64,000 bases of DNA from contig NZ_JAGTAR010000008.1 in NCBI RefSeq assembly GCF_018156225.1, positions 62,001-126,000 of the forward strand, given 5' to 3'. A model generated the notes under the pieces. The model made no database searches. It worked only from the letters and a program-made list of their open reading frames with translations, and was not told where the DNA came from. Position numbers and translations under genes: made by a program. The DNA comes from Carboxylicivirga sediminis. Lineage in GTDB: Bacteria; Bacteroidota; Bacteroidia; Bacteroidales; Marinilabiliaceae. This document shows, piece after piece, positions 54,601 to 63,924 of the stretch (position 1 is its first letter; each line of letters begins with the position of its first letter).

Positions 54601-54809
54601 CATTAGGTTATACTTTACCGCAATTTACAGACGTAATTAAAAATGCCCGCGTTTCTCTTTATGGACGTAACCTGTTTGTATGGGGCCTTGACAATGACGG
54701 AATTGATCCTGAATCAACTGTAAATGGTTCTGGTAATATTCAGGGTTTAGAAGGAGGTATTATTCCTGCAACCAGAACCTTTGGATTTAACGTGCAATTA
54801 ACATTCTAA
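51609..54809 (+). CDS. SusC/RagA-type TonB-dependent transporter
   Basis: 1066 residues. Signal peptide ending AMFAQ, carboxypeptidase-regulatory-like domain (about 25-100), DEVVVTALG, plug domain (LYVVDGVPLD, QYGSRGQNGVIMITT) and barrel ending in FGFNVQLTF. First gene of a susC-susD-lipoprotein operon with a long regulated leader. Its N-terminal 100 residues are close to those of the third SusC at 57891. Substrate unknown; no enzymes adjoin it. Confidence 0.95.
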   Translation: MRRLALIASLILFVGLNAMFAQTTTITGLVTDSESGEPMPGVSVVVRGTTIGTVTNVDGNYTLSVPDDATNLLFSFVGMKTQDVVIGGRTTINVVLESEAIGVDEVVVTALGVSREKKSLGYASQSVKADDLTAANNTNAVSALAGKVAGVQISGSNFAGSQNVLIRGASSLTGNNQPLYVVDGVPLDASNFNSTGAQTGGGGIDYGSMSNDLNPADIESINILKGSAATAQYGSRGQNGVIMITTKTGKAGKKTFAVDVNSGISWEKVNVIPQQQKKYGGGLGDFRTETIDGNDYEVVLYRMDESWGPKYDPNREVIHWWGAADYEKGITTTPETAPWVYPEENYEDYYETGVAYTNSVSIRATTEKSALRFGYTNVNMTGTMPNSSQDKHTFNINGSTELWDGFAEVNANMTYVYTYTKGRPEGGYGDKSVSQKFFQWGQTQLDMSRLRNYKNPDGTQRTWNRRSFSNGTPVYSDNPYWIAYESYSDDDRERVFGTTGMKFHLTDYLTAEGNVFLDTYAFNIRDRMAVGSQAQSYFYKADRQRTELNLEGRLNFTKKINDFNILSYVGVNRRKEHYQSLIGETDGGLVIPGLYDLNNSVNTPAVRDYLEKKMVNSWFAFASFGWKDMVYLDASIRQDFDTSLPTNDNIYTYPSVSLSYILSESLNLPWLNMAKIRANYAGVGNGTDPYRVKTLFETGQPFNGSPIFTLPATLNNPELKAESTSEYEIGFEASAFNNRIFVDFSYYNRATKDQIVALELSTTTGYGSKYINAGKIENSGVELVLSGTPYITSDFRWDIDFTFAKNDSKVLELPEGIDKIQLARAPFGGAYVNASQGDPYQMLWGYDFVYDDAGNKVIDEGTGFYATSGALTPIGSALPDYNMGIRNSFRFKDFDLAALIDIQKGGNYYSLTNMWAMYSGMDEKTAVATANGNTIREDGLVLDGVIATYDDDGNIVSTRPNDVHISAQDYGAYHYHGFGMPSATSFYDATYIKLREVTLGYTLPQFTDVIKNARVSLYGRNLFVWGLDNDGIDPESTVNGSGNIQGLEGGIIPATRTFGFNVQLTF

Positions 54810-54821
54810 TTTGATTATATC

Positions 54822-56339
54822 ATGAGAATATTTAAATATTATATACTTGTTGTAGTTATTGCTGCGTTGACTGCCTGTGAAGTCGAATATTACGACAGTC
54901 CAAATGCTGCAGCAGTAGTACCAACTCCGGGTATTATTAACCGGGTACAAAAACAGTTAATGACTGACACTCGTGATGAGTGGTTTTCAGGACGTCAGGC
55001 ATTGTTGTGGGCTCAATATTGGGGACAGGTTAACTATACAGAGGAAGACCGTTTTCAATACCGTGAAACCGTTAACGAAGGTGGATGGGATGATCTTTAT
55101 ATGCATGCTGAGGATTTAAAAGCTATTATTGACTTAAATACAGATGAGGCTACAAAAGCTGATATGGCAGCATATGGACCAAATGTAAATCAGATTGCAG
55201 CAGCACGTATTATGTTGGCTTATGTTTTCCATCAGGCTGTTGAGGTTTGGGGTGATATTCCTTATTACTCATATGGAAGCGATGACCCAGAATTCCAAGC
55301 ATTGGATTTAGTAGTTGGAGATCAAAAATACCCTGCATATGCCAGCCAGGCTAAAATTTACGCTGACCTTCTGAAAGAATTAGATGAAGCTGAAGCTCAA
55401 ATTACGGGTGACTATGTTATTGATGGTGATAATTTCTTTAATGGCGATGCAGCTAAATGGAAGAAATTTGCTAACTCTTTAAGATTAAGAATAGCCAACC
55501 GCATTAAGGGAGCGAACGCTACTTTAGCTAATCAGCATATTGCTGACGCTTCTGGTAATGTAATGACAAGCAATGCTGACAATGCAGGCGTGACTTATAC
55601 TGCCGACAATGATGCTAATACAGCACCTATGTATGCTGCTTTTTACATTAGTAACCGTTTAGACTTTGCACCAGCGCATACTTTTGTTGAGCTGCTGAAA
55701 GGCGAAAGAGGTCCATTTGGTTGGGACCCTCGAATTGATGCAATGGTAGCTGATAATGACGAAGGTTTTAAAATTGGTATACCTGTTGGAGCTAGCCGTG
55801 ATGTAGTTGGTGATTTTGAATGGGAATCATTACCTGGTGATGGTATCCTTGACCCTAAATACACTGAACTATTTATGGAGTATTCAGAAGTATGCTTCTT
55901 GTTAAGTGAAAACAATGGTTGGGATCAAACCTGGTACGAAAAGGGTGTTGCTGCTTCAATGGAAAAATGGGGTGTTGACGCTGCTACAATTGCAAGTTAT
56001 GTAGCTGGTTTACCTGCTGCTTCTGAAGAAACTGTACTAACTCAGAAGTACATAGCTTTATACATGCAACCATATGAAGCTTGGGCAGAATACCGTCGTA
56101 CTGGTTATCCTAAAACTTTGGTAATGCCAGGTCAATCTTACGATGTTGTTGTTCCTCGCGCAGATGGTTCGACTACCACATTTAGTTATGAGTTTGATCC
56201 TTTAGTAGATTTAACTGATTTGCCTAACCGTATCAACTATCCATTAGTGGAGCAAAACCTAAACGGAGAGAATAATGCTGCTGCAGCCGAAGCCATTGGT
56301 GGAGATGCAATGGATACAAAATTATGGTGGCAAAAATAA
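54822..56339 (+). CDS. SusD-like lipoprotein (SusD_2 type)
   Basis: 505 residues, lipobox AALTAC. The order RVQKQLMTDTRDEW, ARIMLAYVFHQAVEVWGDIPY, AAKWKKFANSLRLRIANRI and the C-terminal LYMQPYEAWAEYRRTGYP marks the SusD-like_2 branch. Surface binding partner of the SusC encoded 12 bases upstream. Ligand could be glycan or peptide; this branch is less tightly tied to polysaccharides. Confidence 0.9.
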   Translation: MRIFKYYILVVVIAALTACEVEYYDSPNAAAVVPTPGIINRVQKQLMTDTRDEWFSGRQALLWAQYWGQVNYTEEDRFQYRETVNEGGWDDLYMHAEDLKAIIDLNTDEATKADMAAYGPNVNQIAAARIMLAYVFHQAVEVWGDIPYYSYGSDDPEFQALDLVVGDQKYPAYASQAKIYADLLKELDEAEAQITGDYVIDGDNFFNGDAAKWKKFANSLRLRIANRIKGANATLANQHIADASGNVMTSNADNAGVTYTADNDANTAPMYAAFYISNRLDFAPAHTFVELLKGERGPFGWDPRIDAMVADNDEGFKIGIPVGASRDVVGDFEWESLPGDGILDPKYTELFMEYSEVCFLLSENNGWDQTWYEKGVAASMEKWGVDAATIASYVAGLPAASEETVLTQKYIALYMQPYEAWAEYRRTGYPKTLVMPGQSYDVVVPRADGSTTTFSYEFDPLVDLTDLPNRINYPLVEQNLNGENNAAAAEAIGGDAMDTKLWWQK

Positions 56340-56362
56340 TTGAACCCTAATAATTAATGAAT

Positions 56363-57439
56363 ATGAAAAATATATTATTATACAGTGTATTAATCGTTTT
56401 TATTAGCGTATTTGTTGCTTGTGATGACGATGATGATACCAATTTTCTGCCTTCTACAACCGTAGGGGTAGATGTGGACGAGGTAACAATCTTCGATAGT
56501 CCGTTTACAGTTAATTTTACTACTTCAAATACAAATGTAAGTGAGCTGGTAATTAATGGTGGAGAAGTTGCTGATATGAAAGTAGCTATTTCGGATATGA
56601 AGGGAAGTAGTACTTTCGATATGACTGACTTTGGCTCAAGCTGGGCAATTGGTAAAGGCGAAAGTTTTAGTACTACAGTTGATTTTGGTTCCAGTCAGAG
56701 TGTAAGTTATTTCTCTGTGGCTGTAGTTGAAGCTTTAGCAGCAGAATTGTCAGCAGCTACTATTGCGGAATATGATTCTGCTATGAGTGAAGTTACCTTA
56801 AGCGGTGCTACTATGTTTAACGCTCTAGGAAATGTTGTGGTTGAGCGTAAGATCATAACAGAAGCAGAACCAAATCCTGCATTTGTTGAAATGGATAGTG
56901 ATACTCCTGGTAATGAGTATGAATATACTGAGGAGTACTATGGAGTTGATTATAACCTGAATGACACTATTGTATACAAGATTACTGCTACTTCAGGTGC
57001 GCATGTTGAAACGACAATGATTGAATTGCCTGTTGTCTCTAAAATGTTGCCAGATGTTAGTGCTGAAGCTTTGGATGCTACTAATAGTCCTTTTGCATTT
57101 ATGCCTGTTAAAGATGGTGATGATGTTGGCGTTTTAACTTTTGTTAGCCCTCGTAGTATTTCTTCTGCAGATGTTATGTTTGTTGAGATTGAAGAAGGTA
57201 ATCAGGTGGAGTTATTCGCAGAATTAAACACTTTCTCAACTTTAGTAGAGATTGTTGATGCTGCTGCACTTAGTGCTACAATAACTGATGCTGCTATCGG
57301 AGAAGTTTATGCATTTATGTATGATTTCGAAGATGTGAGTTATTATGGTTATATGACTATTACCGAAATCCACTCGACCGATATAGGTGATGCAATGGAT
57401 GGAATTGAATTTACATATACGCAAGATGTAAGACAGTAA
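56363..57439 (+). CDS. Lipoprotein of unknown function
   Basis: 358 residues from ATG 56363 (an in-frame ATG at 56357 adds two residues). Lipobox FVAC followed by an Asp run (DDDDDT), a surface-export-type signal in Bacteroidota. The remainder is beta-rich and acidic, with two Ig-like modules suggested. Third gene of the operon in the position of SusE/SusF-like binding proteins. No family recognised. Confidence 0.7.
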   Translation: MKNILLYSVLIVFISVFVACDDDDDTNFLPSTTVGVDVDEVTIFDSPFTVNFTTSNTNVSELVINGGEVADMKVAISDMKGSSTFDMTDFGSSWAIGKGESFSTTVDFGSSQSVSYFSVAVVEALAAELSAATIAEYDSAMSEVTLSGATMFNALGNVVVERKIITEAEPNPAFVEMDSDTPGNEYEYTEEYYGVDYNLNDTIVYKITATSGAHVETTMIELPVVSKMLPDVSAEALDATNSPFAFMPVKDGDDVGVLTFVSPRSISSADVMFVEIEEGNQVELFAELNTFSTLVEIVDAAALSATITDAAIGEVYAFMYDFEDVSYYGYMTITEIHSTDIGDAMDGIEFTYTQDVRQ

Positions 57440-57499
57440 TGAAAAATCATAAACTTTTAAGCTGTGATGGAACGTAGATTAAAGGTTTAGTTGTGTGAG

Positions 57500-57535
57500 G
57501 AAGGGGTGTCAGGCGGCACCCCTTCTGATTTTTAT
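57500..57535 (+). terminator. Terminator after the second susCD operon
   Basis: GAAGGGGTG (57500-57508) pairs with CACCCCTTC (57517-57525), then TGATTTTTATT. Confidence 0.8.
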
Positions 57536-57620
57536 TAGAATTACACTAGGTTTTAAAAATTTAACGAATAAATTAAAAATAGTTAAATGTTGTTATTTCA
57601 TATTAAATGATTAAATTAGT

Positions 57621-57651
57621 ATTTCGAATGTTACTGTTGAATGTTCGAAAT
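57621..57651. repeat. Inverted repeat in the third susC leader
   Basis: ATTTCGAA (57621-57628) and TTCGAAAT (57644-57651) with a 15-base spacer; candidate regulator site. The 57536-57890 gap also contains a smaller hairpin ATAAAC-CAAGC-GTTTAT (57773-57789) and an isolated ATTAACTTAAACC at 57711-57723. No perfect TAnnTTTG promoter was found here. Confidence 0.45.
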
Positions 57652-57890
57652 GACGATTTTTATTTAGTCTTTTTGTTTAAATAACAATTCATACGAACAG
57701 ATAAAATCGTATTAACTTAAACCAAAATCTAGTCCCAATAGATTTTAATTATTCCTTTTCTTCGAGGATATAATAAACCAAGCGTTTATAGATCATCGCT
57801 ATGCTAAAGGTTTAATAGTTGTGTGAATTATAAAATATTAATTAAGCCCTAGTGGCACTAATCACAATTATTAATTAAAACCTTTAGTCT

Positions 57891-60800
57891 ATGCAAAAAT
57901 TAGCATGTCTACTGTCCGCAATTCTACTAGTCGGACTCAACGTTATGTTTGCTCAAACAACGACCATTTCAGGTAAGATAACTGATAAAGAAGATGGTCA
58001 GCCAATACCGGGTGTATCGGTTGTGGTGAAGGGCACATCCATTGGTACCGTTACTGGCTATGACGGTAATTACTCTCTAGCTGTACCCGATGATGCAGTT
58101 ACGCTCATATTTTCATTTGTTGGTATGAATACGCAGGAAATACCAATTGATGGCAATACTACTATTAATGTAGAAATGGAAAGTGATGAAGTGCAGGTAG
58201 GTGAGGTGATGGTGGTGGCATATGGAACCGCCAAAAAGGAATCTTTTACCGGCTCGGCAGAAGTTGTTGGAGTTGAAAAACTGGAGAAGCGTGTGGCTTC
58301 TAATATTACGAAGGCCCTGGAGGGGCAGGTCGCAGGTGTGCAAACTACTTCCGGTTCAGGACAGCCTGGAGAAGGAGCGACTATTCGTATCAGGGGCTTT
58401 GGTTCCATTAACTCCAGTAATGCTCCTTTATATGTAGTGGATGGCGTTCCGTATGATGGAAATATGAATGCCATTAGTAACAGCGATATTGAGTCTGTTA
58501 CTGTGTTGAAGGATGCCTCGGCAGGTGCTTTGTATGGTTCACGTGGTGCCAATGGTGTTGTACTAATTACCACCAAAAAAGGTAAAAGTGGCAAAACATC
58601 TGTTGAGCTTAAAGTATCCCGTGGTATTTCAAACAGGGCTATAAGGCCTTACGAAACGCTGAACGCAACTGAATACATCGAGACAGCATTTCAGGGTTAC
58701 AAAAATCAGTTGATCTATCAGAAGAACATTGCACCCAATCTGGCAGGAGAACTGGCACTTACTGAAATGGTTAGTAACAATGGTATTTTTGGTTCTGACG
58801 AGCAATACAATTTCTATGATATGCCGGTGGCCAGCCTTATCGATCCTATAACAGGTAAGGTGAATCCTAATGCTAATCTGCTTTTTGAAAGTGACTGGCA
58901 GGATGAGATAACCAATGATAATGCTGTTCGTCAGGAGTACCAGATCATGATCAATGGCGGTACTGAGAATACGCAGGTGTTTTCTTCATTCGCATACCTG
59001 GAAGAAGAAGGATTATTGAAGAATACTAACTTCGAGAGATTCTCGGGCCGGGTTGGTGCTGAGTTTGAAACGAAACCCTGGTTTAATTATGGTGGTAATG
59101 TGAATTTTGCCAAAACCAAAACCGATTATCTTTCATCTACAGGTACAGCCTCTTCCAACGTGTGGTATTCGGCACAGTTTATGCCTTCGCTTTATCCGGT
59201 GTATCAGCGGGAGCGAAATGGTGATTTGATATTATCAGAAACAGGTGAGAAACAATTCGATTATGGAATGAACCGTCCGAGTGGGGCCAGTGCCAACTTT
59301 AACTCTGTGGCAACGCTTTATGAAGATGAGAGTGTTCGTGAGTTTGATAACCTGTCAGGCCGTTTTCATGTGGATCTGATTGGTGACGGTATTGGCGGTT
59401 TTGTTAAAGGTCTGAGCTTAGTCACCAACCTGGGATTCGACTATGTTAATGAAAACCGCTATTGGTATAACAATCCTGATTTTGGCGATTATGCATCTGC
59501 AAAAGGCTACTTGTTTAAGTATAATATCAGAACCTTCGCCTATACCTGGAACCAGTTGCTACGCTACACAAAAGACGTTGGCGAACATAGCTTTAATGTG
59601 CTGCTGGGACATGAGAACTATGCTTATCGATACAATTATATGCGTGGTGAAAAGTCTGGTTTCCCGTTTGCGGGTATTACTGAACTGGCGCCTGGTACCA
59701 CTACTAAAGATTTGACTTCCTACGAAGACAATTATGCCATTGAATCGTACTTCATGAATATCTCCTACGATTTTAAAGATCGCTATTATTTAAGTGCCAG
59801 CTTCCGTGCTGATGCATCGTCCAGATTCCATAAGGATAACCGCTGGGGTAATTTCTGGTCACTGGGAGCATCGTGGCGTATTTCAGAAGAAGGCTTTATG
59901 GATGGCGTGGAGATGATTGATAACCTTAAGCTGAAGGCTAGTTACGGGCTTCAGGGTAATGATAATATCAATACCGTGGATGAAGATAACTACTATGCCT
60001 GGCAAACGTTATATGACTTGACCTGGCCCAATGCTACGCTGGGAGGAGCACGTTTAGCTGACCTGGGTAATGAGAATATCAAGTGGGAGGAAAACCTGAA
60101 CTTTAATATTGGTGTTGAAGCTCGTATTTTTAACCGGGCCAACTTTACATTGGAATACTATAATCGTAAAACGATTGATATGCTGATGCAACGACCAATG
60201 CCGTTGTCAAGCGGGTTCCGCAACTACTGGGATAACGTAGGTGAAATGTCCAATAAAGGTATCGAATTTAGCACGGCCGTGGAAGTCATCAAGTCAAGCA
60301 ACTTTGAATGGATTGCTTCAGGTAACGTTTCAACCGTGAAGAATGAGATTCTGAAACTGGATGGTGAAAAGGAACAAATTATCAGTGGTATCCGAATTAA
60401 CCGCGTTGGCGAGGAGATTAACTCATTCTGGGTGGCAAAGAGTGCAGGTGTTGATCCTACCAATGGCGCTCAACTATATCATGTGTTTGAGGAAGATGAG
60501 GATGGTAATCGTATTTACTCTATTTCAGATAAGAAAAGTGACGCGGTTAATTCAAGTGTAATCAGCGGCAGTCGTATACCTGACTTTTATGGTTCCTTTG
60601 GCAGTGAATTCAGGTTCCTGCGTAATTTCGATGCGTCGTTCTTAACTACCTTCTCAGTGGGTGGTAAGGTTTACGATTACCTATACCAGGATTTATTGAA
60701 CCCAATTTATGTAGGTGCCAATTACCATAAAAACATTAAAAGAGCATGGAAAGAGCCGGGTGATATTACAGATATACCACGTGTGGAAAATGGAACCGGG

Positions 60801-61061
60801 TTTGCACGCGCTCAAAATGATGCCGGCCTGATAGATGCATCTTATTTCGCTATTAAGAATGTGACGCTGGGCTATACATTACCACAAAATCTGGTGTCTT
60901 CTGTAGGTATTGAAAAAGTACGTTTGTATGTAACATTGGATAATATTGCCCTGTTCTCTCACCTCGATGGTTTAGATCCGCAATATAACTTTACTGGTAC
61001 CACCGATTATGACTATACGCCGGTAAGTACGACCCTGTTTGGTATCGATGTTAAATTTTAA
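57891..61061 (+). CDS. SusC/RagA-type TonB-dependent transporter
   Basis: 1056 residues. Signal peptide ending VMFAQ, carboxypeptidase-regulatory-like domain, VMVVAYG, plug (LYVVDGVPYD, LYGSRGANGVVLITTKKG) and barrel ending FGIDVKF. Start context ATTATTAATTAAAACCTTT matches that of the 51609 gene. Heads another susC-susD-lipoprotein operon without enzymes. G+C of the gene is visibly higher than that of the 51609 operon, so the two are not a recent duplication. Confidence 0.95.
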   Translation: MQKLACLLSAILLVGLNVMFAQTTTISGKITDKEDGQPIPGVSVVVKGTSIGTVTGYDGNYSLAVPDDAVTLIFSFVGMNTQEIPIDGNTTINVEMESDEVQVGEVMVVAYGTAKKESFTGSAEVVGVEKLEKRVASNITKALEGQVAGVQTTSGSGQPGEGATIRIRGFGSINSSNAPLYVVDGVPYDGNMNAISNSDIESVTVLKDASAGALYGSRGANGVVLITTKKGKSGKTSVELKVSRGISNRAIRPYETLNATEYIETAFQGYKNQLIYQKNIAPNLAGELALTEMVSNNGIFGSDEQYNFYDMPVASLIDPITGKVNPNANLLFESDWQDEITNDNAVRQEYQIMINGGTENTQVFSSFAYLEEEGLLKNTNFERFSGRVGAEFETKPWFNYGGNVNFAKTKTDYLSSTGTASSNVWYSAQFMPSLYPVYQRERNGDLILSETGEKQFDYGMNRPSGASANFNSVATLYEDESVREFDNLSGRFHVDLIGDGIGGFVKGLSLVTNLGFDYVNENRYWYNNPDFGDYASAKGYLFKYNIRTFAYTWNQLLRYTKDVGEHSFNVLLGHENYAYRYNYMRGEKSGFPFAGITELAPGTTTKDLTSYEDNYAIESYFMNISYDFKDRYYLSASFRADASSRFHKDNRWGNFWSLGASWRISEEGFMDGVEMIDNLKLKASYGLQGNDNINTVDEDNYYAWQTLYDLTWPNATLGGARLADLGNENIKWEENLNFNIGVEARIFNRANFTLEYYNRKTIDMLMQRPMPLSSGFRNYWDNVGEMSNKGIEFSTAVEVIKSSNFEWIASGNVSTVKNEILKLDGEKEQIISGIRINRVGEEINSFWVAKSAGVDPTNGAQLYHVFEEDEDGNRIYSISDKKSDAVNSSVISGSRIPDFYGSFGSEFRFLRNFDASFLTTFSVGGKVYDYLYQDLLNPIYVGANYHKNIKRAWKEPGDITDIPRVENGTGFARAQNDAGLIDASYFAIKNVTLGYTLPQNLVSSVGIEKVRLYVTLDNIALFSHLDGLDPQYNFTGTTDYDYTPVSTTLFGIDVKF

Positions 61062-61072
61062 AAACTGAAAGA

Positions 61073-62656
61073 ATGAAGAAACTTAAATATATTATACTAG
61101 TTTGTTTAGCCATCGCTATTTCTGCTTGTGAAGATAATCTGGATACATTCCCAACAGACCAGGCAGGTGGTGCAGAGTTGTTTTCTGATGTCGATAAAGC
61201 GATGAGTACCATCAATGGACTTTATCGCGCGATGTATGTTACTGAGTGGGGTACCGGATGGGAGCATGAGCAGTTCGGACATATTTCCATTGTGCACTCG
61301 GGTAACCTGATGGCGGAAGATATGGTACAGGCTGAAATGGGTAGTGGTTGGTTCTACTATGATTATATGTACCAGGTGAAATCGGATTTTACCAATACAC
61401 AAGGGCGTCCGTATTCGAGCTGGAACTTCTACTATACTTTAATTACCAATGTTAATTCTATCCTGGCATCAAAGGATGAGTTGCAGGGGGCTCCAAGTAA
61501 AATTAACTCGTTAATGGGGCAGGCTTTTGCCTTAAGAGCCTTTTCATACTTTTACCTGGCCCGCTTTTATCAGCAGTCAATTGCTGTTGGAGGTGGCGAT
61601 TTGCCGGGTGTGCCTATTTACACTGAGCCCACAACCATTGAGACTAAAGGTGTTGGCAGAGGTACATTAAACGATGTGTATCAGCTTATCAATGCAGACA
61701 TTGACAGTGCATTGGTTCGTTTGGATCCTGAAAAAGCGCAGGAGCGTGTGCATATCTCTAACTTAGACTACTATTCGGCTAATGGCTTAAAGGCACGCAT
61801 TATGCTTGAGCAGGAAAGATGGCAGGAAGCATATGATGCAGCTACTGAGGCATTAAAAGGTGGTTCATCGATGCTGGCAGCTGGCGATATCTCTGGCGGT
61901 TATGCCTTTAATGATGCCAGTAAAAATTGTGTTTTATGGGGATTTGAAGTATTAGACGACCAGGTAGCCGGTGCCGGTAGAGCCATGCTGTTTGGTCATA
62001 TGGATTCCCGTTCGTCAGATTATTATGCCAGTCGTGCGCGCGTTTGCGTCAGTAACTGGCTCTATGATCAGGTGGATGTAACAGATGTTCGTAAAAGCTG
62101 GTGGTACGGACCATTGGCAGAAGAAGATGAACAAGCTACAGGTACTGAGAAGAGCTATAACCAGTTTAAATTTCAGTTTGCTAATGTTGCCACAGGTGCT
62201 GGTGACTATATTTTTATGCGTCATGAGGAAATGATGCTAATGCAGGCGGAAGCCAAATGTATGCTGGAGCAGTATGCCGAAGCCCGCACAATTCTGGAGG
62301 ACCTGATGAAAGAACGCCAGGAGGGCTACGATATCAGTGGCCTAACCGATTCTAAAGCGCTTACAACCAATAGCGATAATGGCCCAACTACACCAGCATC
62401 GGGTAGCATCACTTTAATGGATGAGATTATGCTGCAACGCCGCATAGAACTATGGGGTGAGGTATCACGCATTTATGACATTAAGCGACTGGGCACTGGA
62501 TTTACCCGCAATTTTGCAGGAAGCAATCATAGTGAATTAATACCTTACATTAATCCTTTAGATCCGCTTTGTCCTGATTGGGTGATGTCTATTCCGCAGG
62601 CCGAATTTGATGGCAACGATGCCTTGGATCCTAACGCAGATCAAAACCCATGGTAG
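61073..62656 (+). CDS. SusD/RagB-type binding lipoprotein
   Basis: 527 residues, lipobox AISAC. Contains SLMGQAFALRAFSYFYLARFY (about 145-165, slightly longer than one helix) and the C-terminal RRIELWGEVSRIYDIKRLG followed by IPQAEFDGNDAL and NQNPW-like end. Partner of the upstream SusC, 11 bases away. Ligand unknown. Confidence 0.94.
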   Translation: MKKLKYIILVCLAIAISACEDNLDTFPTDQAGGAELFSDVDKAMSTINGLYRAMYVTEWGTGWEHEQFGHISIVHSGNLMAEDMVQAEMGSGWFYYDYMYQVKSDFTNTQGRPYSSWNFYYTLITNVNSILASKDELQGAPSKINSLMGQAFALRAFSYFYLARFYQQSIAVGGGDLPGVPIYTEPTTIETKGVGRGTLNDVYQLINADIDSALVRLDPEKAQERVHISNLDYYSANGLKARIMLEQERWQEAYDAATEALKGGSSMLAAGDISGGYAFNDASKNCVLWGFEVLDDQVAGAGRAMLFGHMDSRSSDYYASRARVCVSNWLYDQVDVTDVRKSWWYGPLAEEDEQATGTEKSYNQFKFQFANVATGAGDYIFMRHEEMMLMQAEAKCMLEQYAEARTILEDLMKERQEGYDISGLTDSKALTTNSDNGPTTPASGSITLMDEIMLQRRIELWGEVSRIYDIKRLGTGFTRNFAGSNHSELIPYINPLDPLCPDWVMSIPQAEFDGNDALDPNADQNPW

Positions 62657-62705
62657 GTTCATCAGATTCAATGTTTCACACAATTAAAAAACAAAATATA
62701 GACAG

Positions 62706-63488
62706 ATGAAAAATATATTATTGATTTTAATGATTGCTGTCGTTGCATTAACGGCCTGTGACCAGGATAATGTGATGACCAAACTAGATACCGGAGGTGT
62801 TGATTATGTGGCTGTGGCGCATACGGCCATAGACGCACCTTACATGCTGAATGCTGATAATAATTATAGTATCTCATTCCCAATTCACCGTACCTATAAG
62901 AATGTAAGCGGCACGGTGGCTAACCTTGAGATGGCCAGTAATGATGACACCGGACTGTTTGTATTGGAAAGCACAACCCTGAGCTTTGCTGATGGCGAGG
63001 CAGTGGCGTATGCGGTTGTATCAGCCACTAATCCGTCGGCCATTGACCCGGCTAAAATATACACTTTCGAACTAAGTGTAACGGGCGACAACGCTTCACC
63101 ACTGTATCATACGGCTGAATTTAACGGGCAGCTGGAGTTGAAGTTTACGTCGATGGGAACAGCCAGCTTTGAGAGTACATTTTTTGGAGAAGCCTGGACA
63201 GTGGAAATTTTCAAAGCAGAAGGATTGAGCATTTATAAAGCTGAAGCCTTATATGAGGATGGATATGATATTCTGATTATTGAGGATGAGGGCGCAGGCA
63301 CTGTTTCTGTACCTGAGCAGAAGGCTTGGTTCCAGACTGATGTTGAACTGCCTGCTCGTATTGCGGGTAGTGGAACAGTTTCAACCAATGGCGATGGGAA
63401 AAAGGTATTTGCCATGGAGATAGAGCATTATTTACCAGAGTATGATCATACATGGGGAGTCTATGATGAGGTATTAACTATGCCATAA
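62706..63488 (+). CDS. Lipoprotein of unknown function
   Basis: 260 residues, lipobox AALTAC-like (VVALTAC). N-terminal half with a Calx-beta-like or DUF1735-like beta sandwich (YSISFPIHRTYKNVSGTVAN), a following domain of about 110 residues. Third gene in the operon, in the position of surface glycan-binding proteins. Family not certain. A terminator follows. Confidence 0.7.
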   Translation: MKNILLILMIAVVALTACDQDNVMTKLDTGGVDYVAVAHTAIDAPYMLNADNNYSISFPIHRTYKNVSGTVANLEMASNDDTGLFVLESTTLSFADGEAVAYAVVSATNPSAIDPAKIYTFELSVTGDNASPLYHTAEFNGQLELKFTSMGTASFESTFFGEAWTVEIFKAEGLSIYKAEALYEDGYDILIIEDEGAGTVSVPEQKAWFQTDVELPARIAGSGTVSTNGDGKKVFAMEIEHYLPEYDHTWGVYDEVLTMP

Positions 63489-63512
63489 ATGGCGATTGAT
63501 ACGATTGAGAAA

Positions 63513-63543
63513 GGGTACCTGCTTGTGCAGGTGCCTTTTTTTA
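63513..63543 (+). terminator. Terminator after the third susCD operon
   Basis: GGTACCTG (63514-63521) pairs with CAGGTGCC (63528-63535) with one G-U pair, then seven T. Confidence 0.8.
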
Positions 63544-63589
63544 TAACTTTTTGTTGATGGTATGGCAGTGTCAGATGTTCCTGAAGCCT

Positions 63590-63876
63590 TCCTGCTGTAG
63601 GAGACCTTACCCGCTTAATCAGGCTGTCTTTCCCATGACAGGAAACACTATCGGGTGAACAAGTCAAGCTTTCCCATGGTAGGATTTAATGGTCGGCAGA
63701 AAAGTTATGCTTTCCCATGGTGGGAAAAGCTCCCGGGTGGAGCAGACAAGTCTTCCTATGGTGGGAAACGGTGTGTGGCAGAAATGTAAGACAATCCCAT
63801 GGTGGGATCAGGAGCCTGACGGAAATTGCAAGCGATCCCATGGCAGTAACAGGAAAGGTTTTCATTGAGCTTTTCA
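63590..63876. repeat. Degenerate 41-bp tandem repeat array
   Basis: Seven units begin at 63590, 63631, 63672, 63713, 63754, 63795 and 63836, exactly 41 bases apart. The core is TTTCCCATGGTGGGAAA, itself an inverted repeat, at the head of each unit; best copies at 63672, 63713 and 63795. The other 24-26 bases diverge strongly but keep their length, with a weak GGCAGAAAAGT-like tail. Not in a gene. Confidence 0.8.
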
Positions 63877-63924
63877 AAGGGTATTCTCTATGAAGAGAGA
63901 CAATTTTAATACTAACAATCTATA

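Noticed and set aside
63590-63876. CRISPR array
   Set aside because: Regular 41-base spacing with a conserved core looked CRISPR-like, but the core is only about 15 bases, imperfect from unit to unit, and no cas gene is near.
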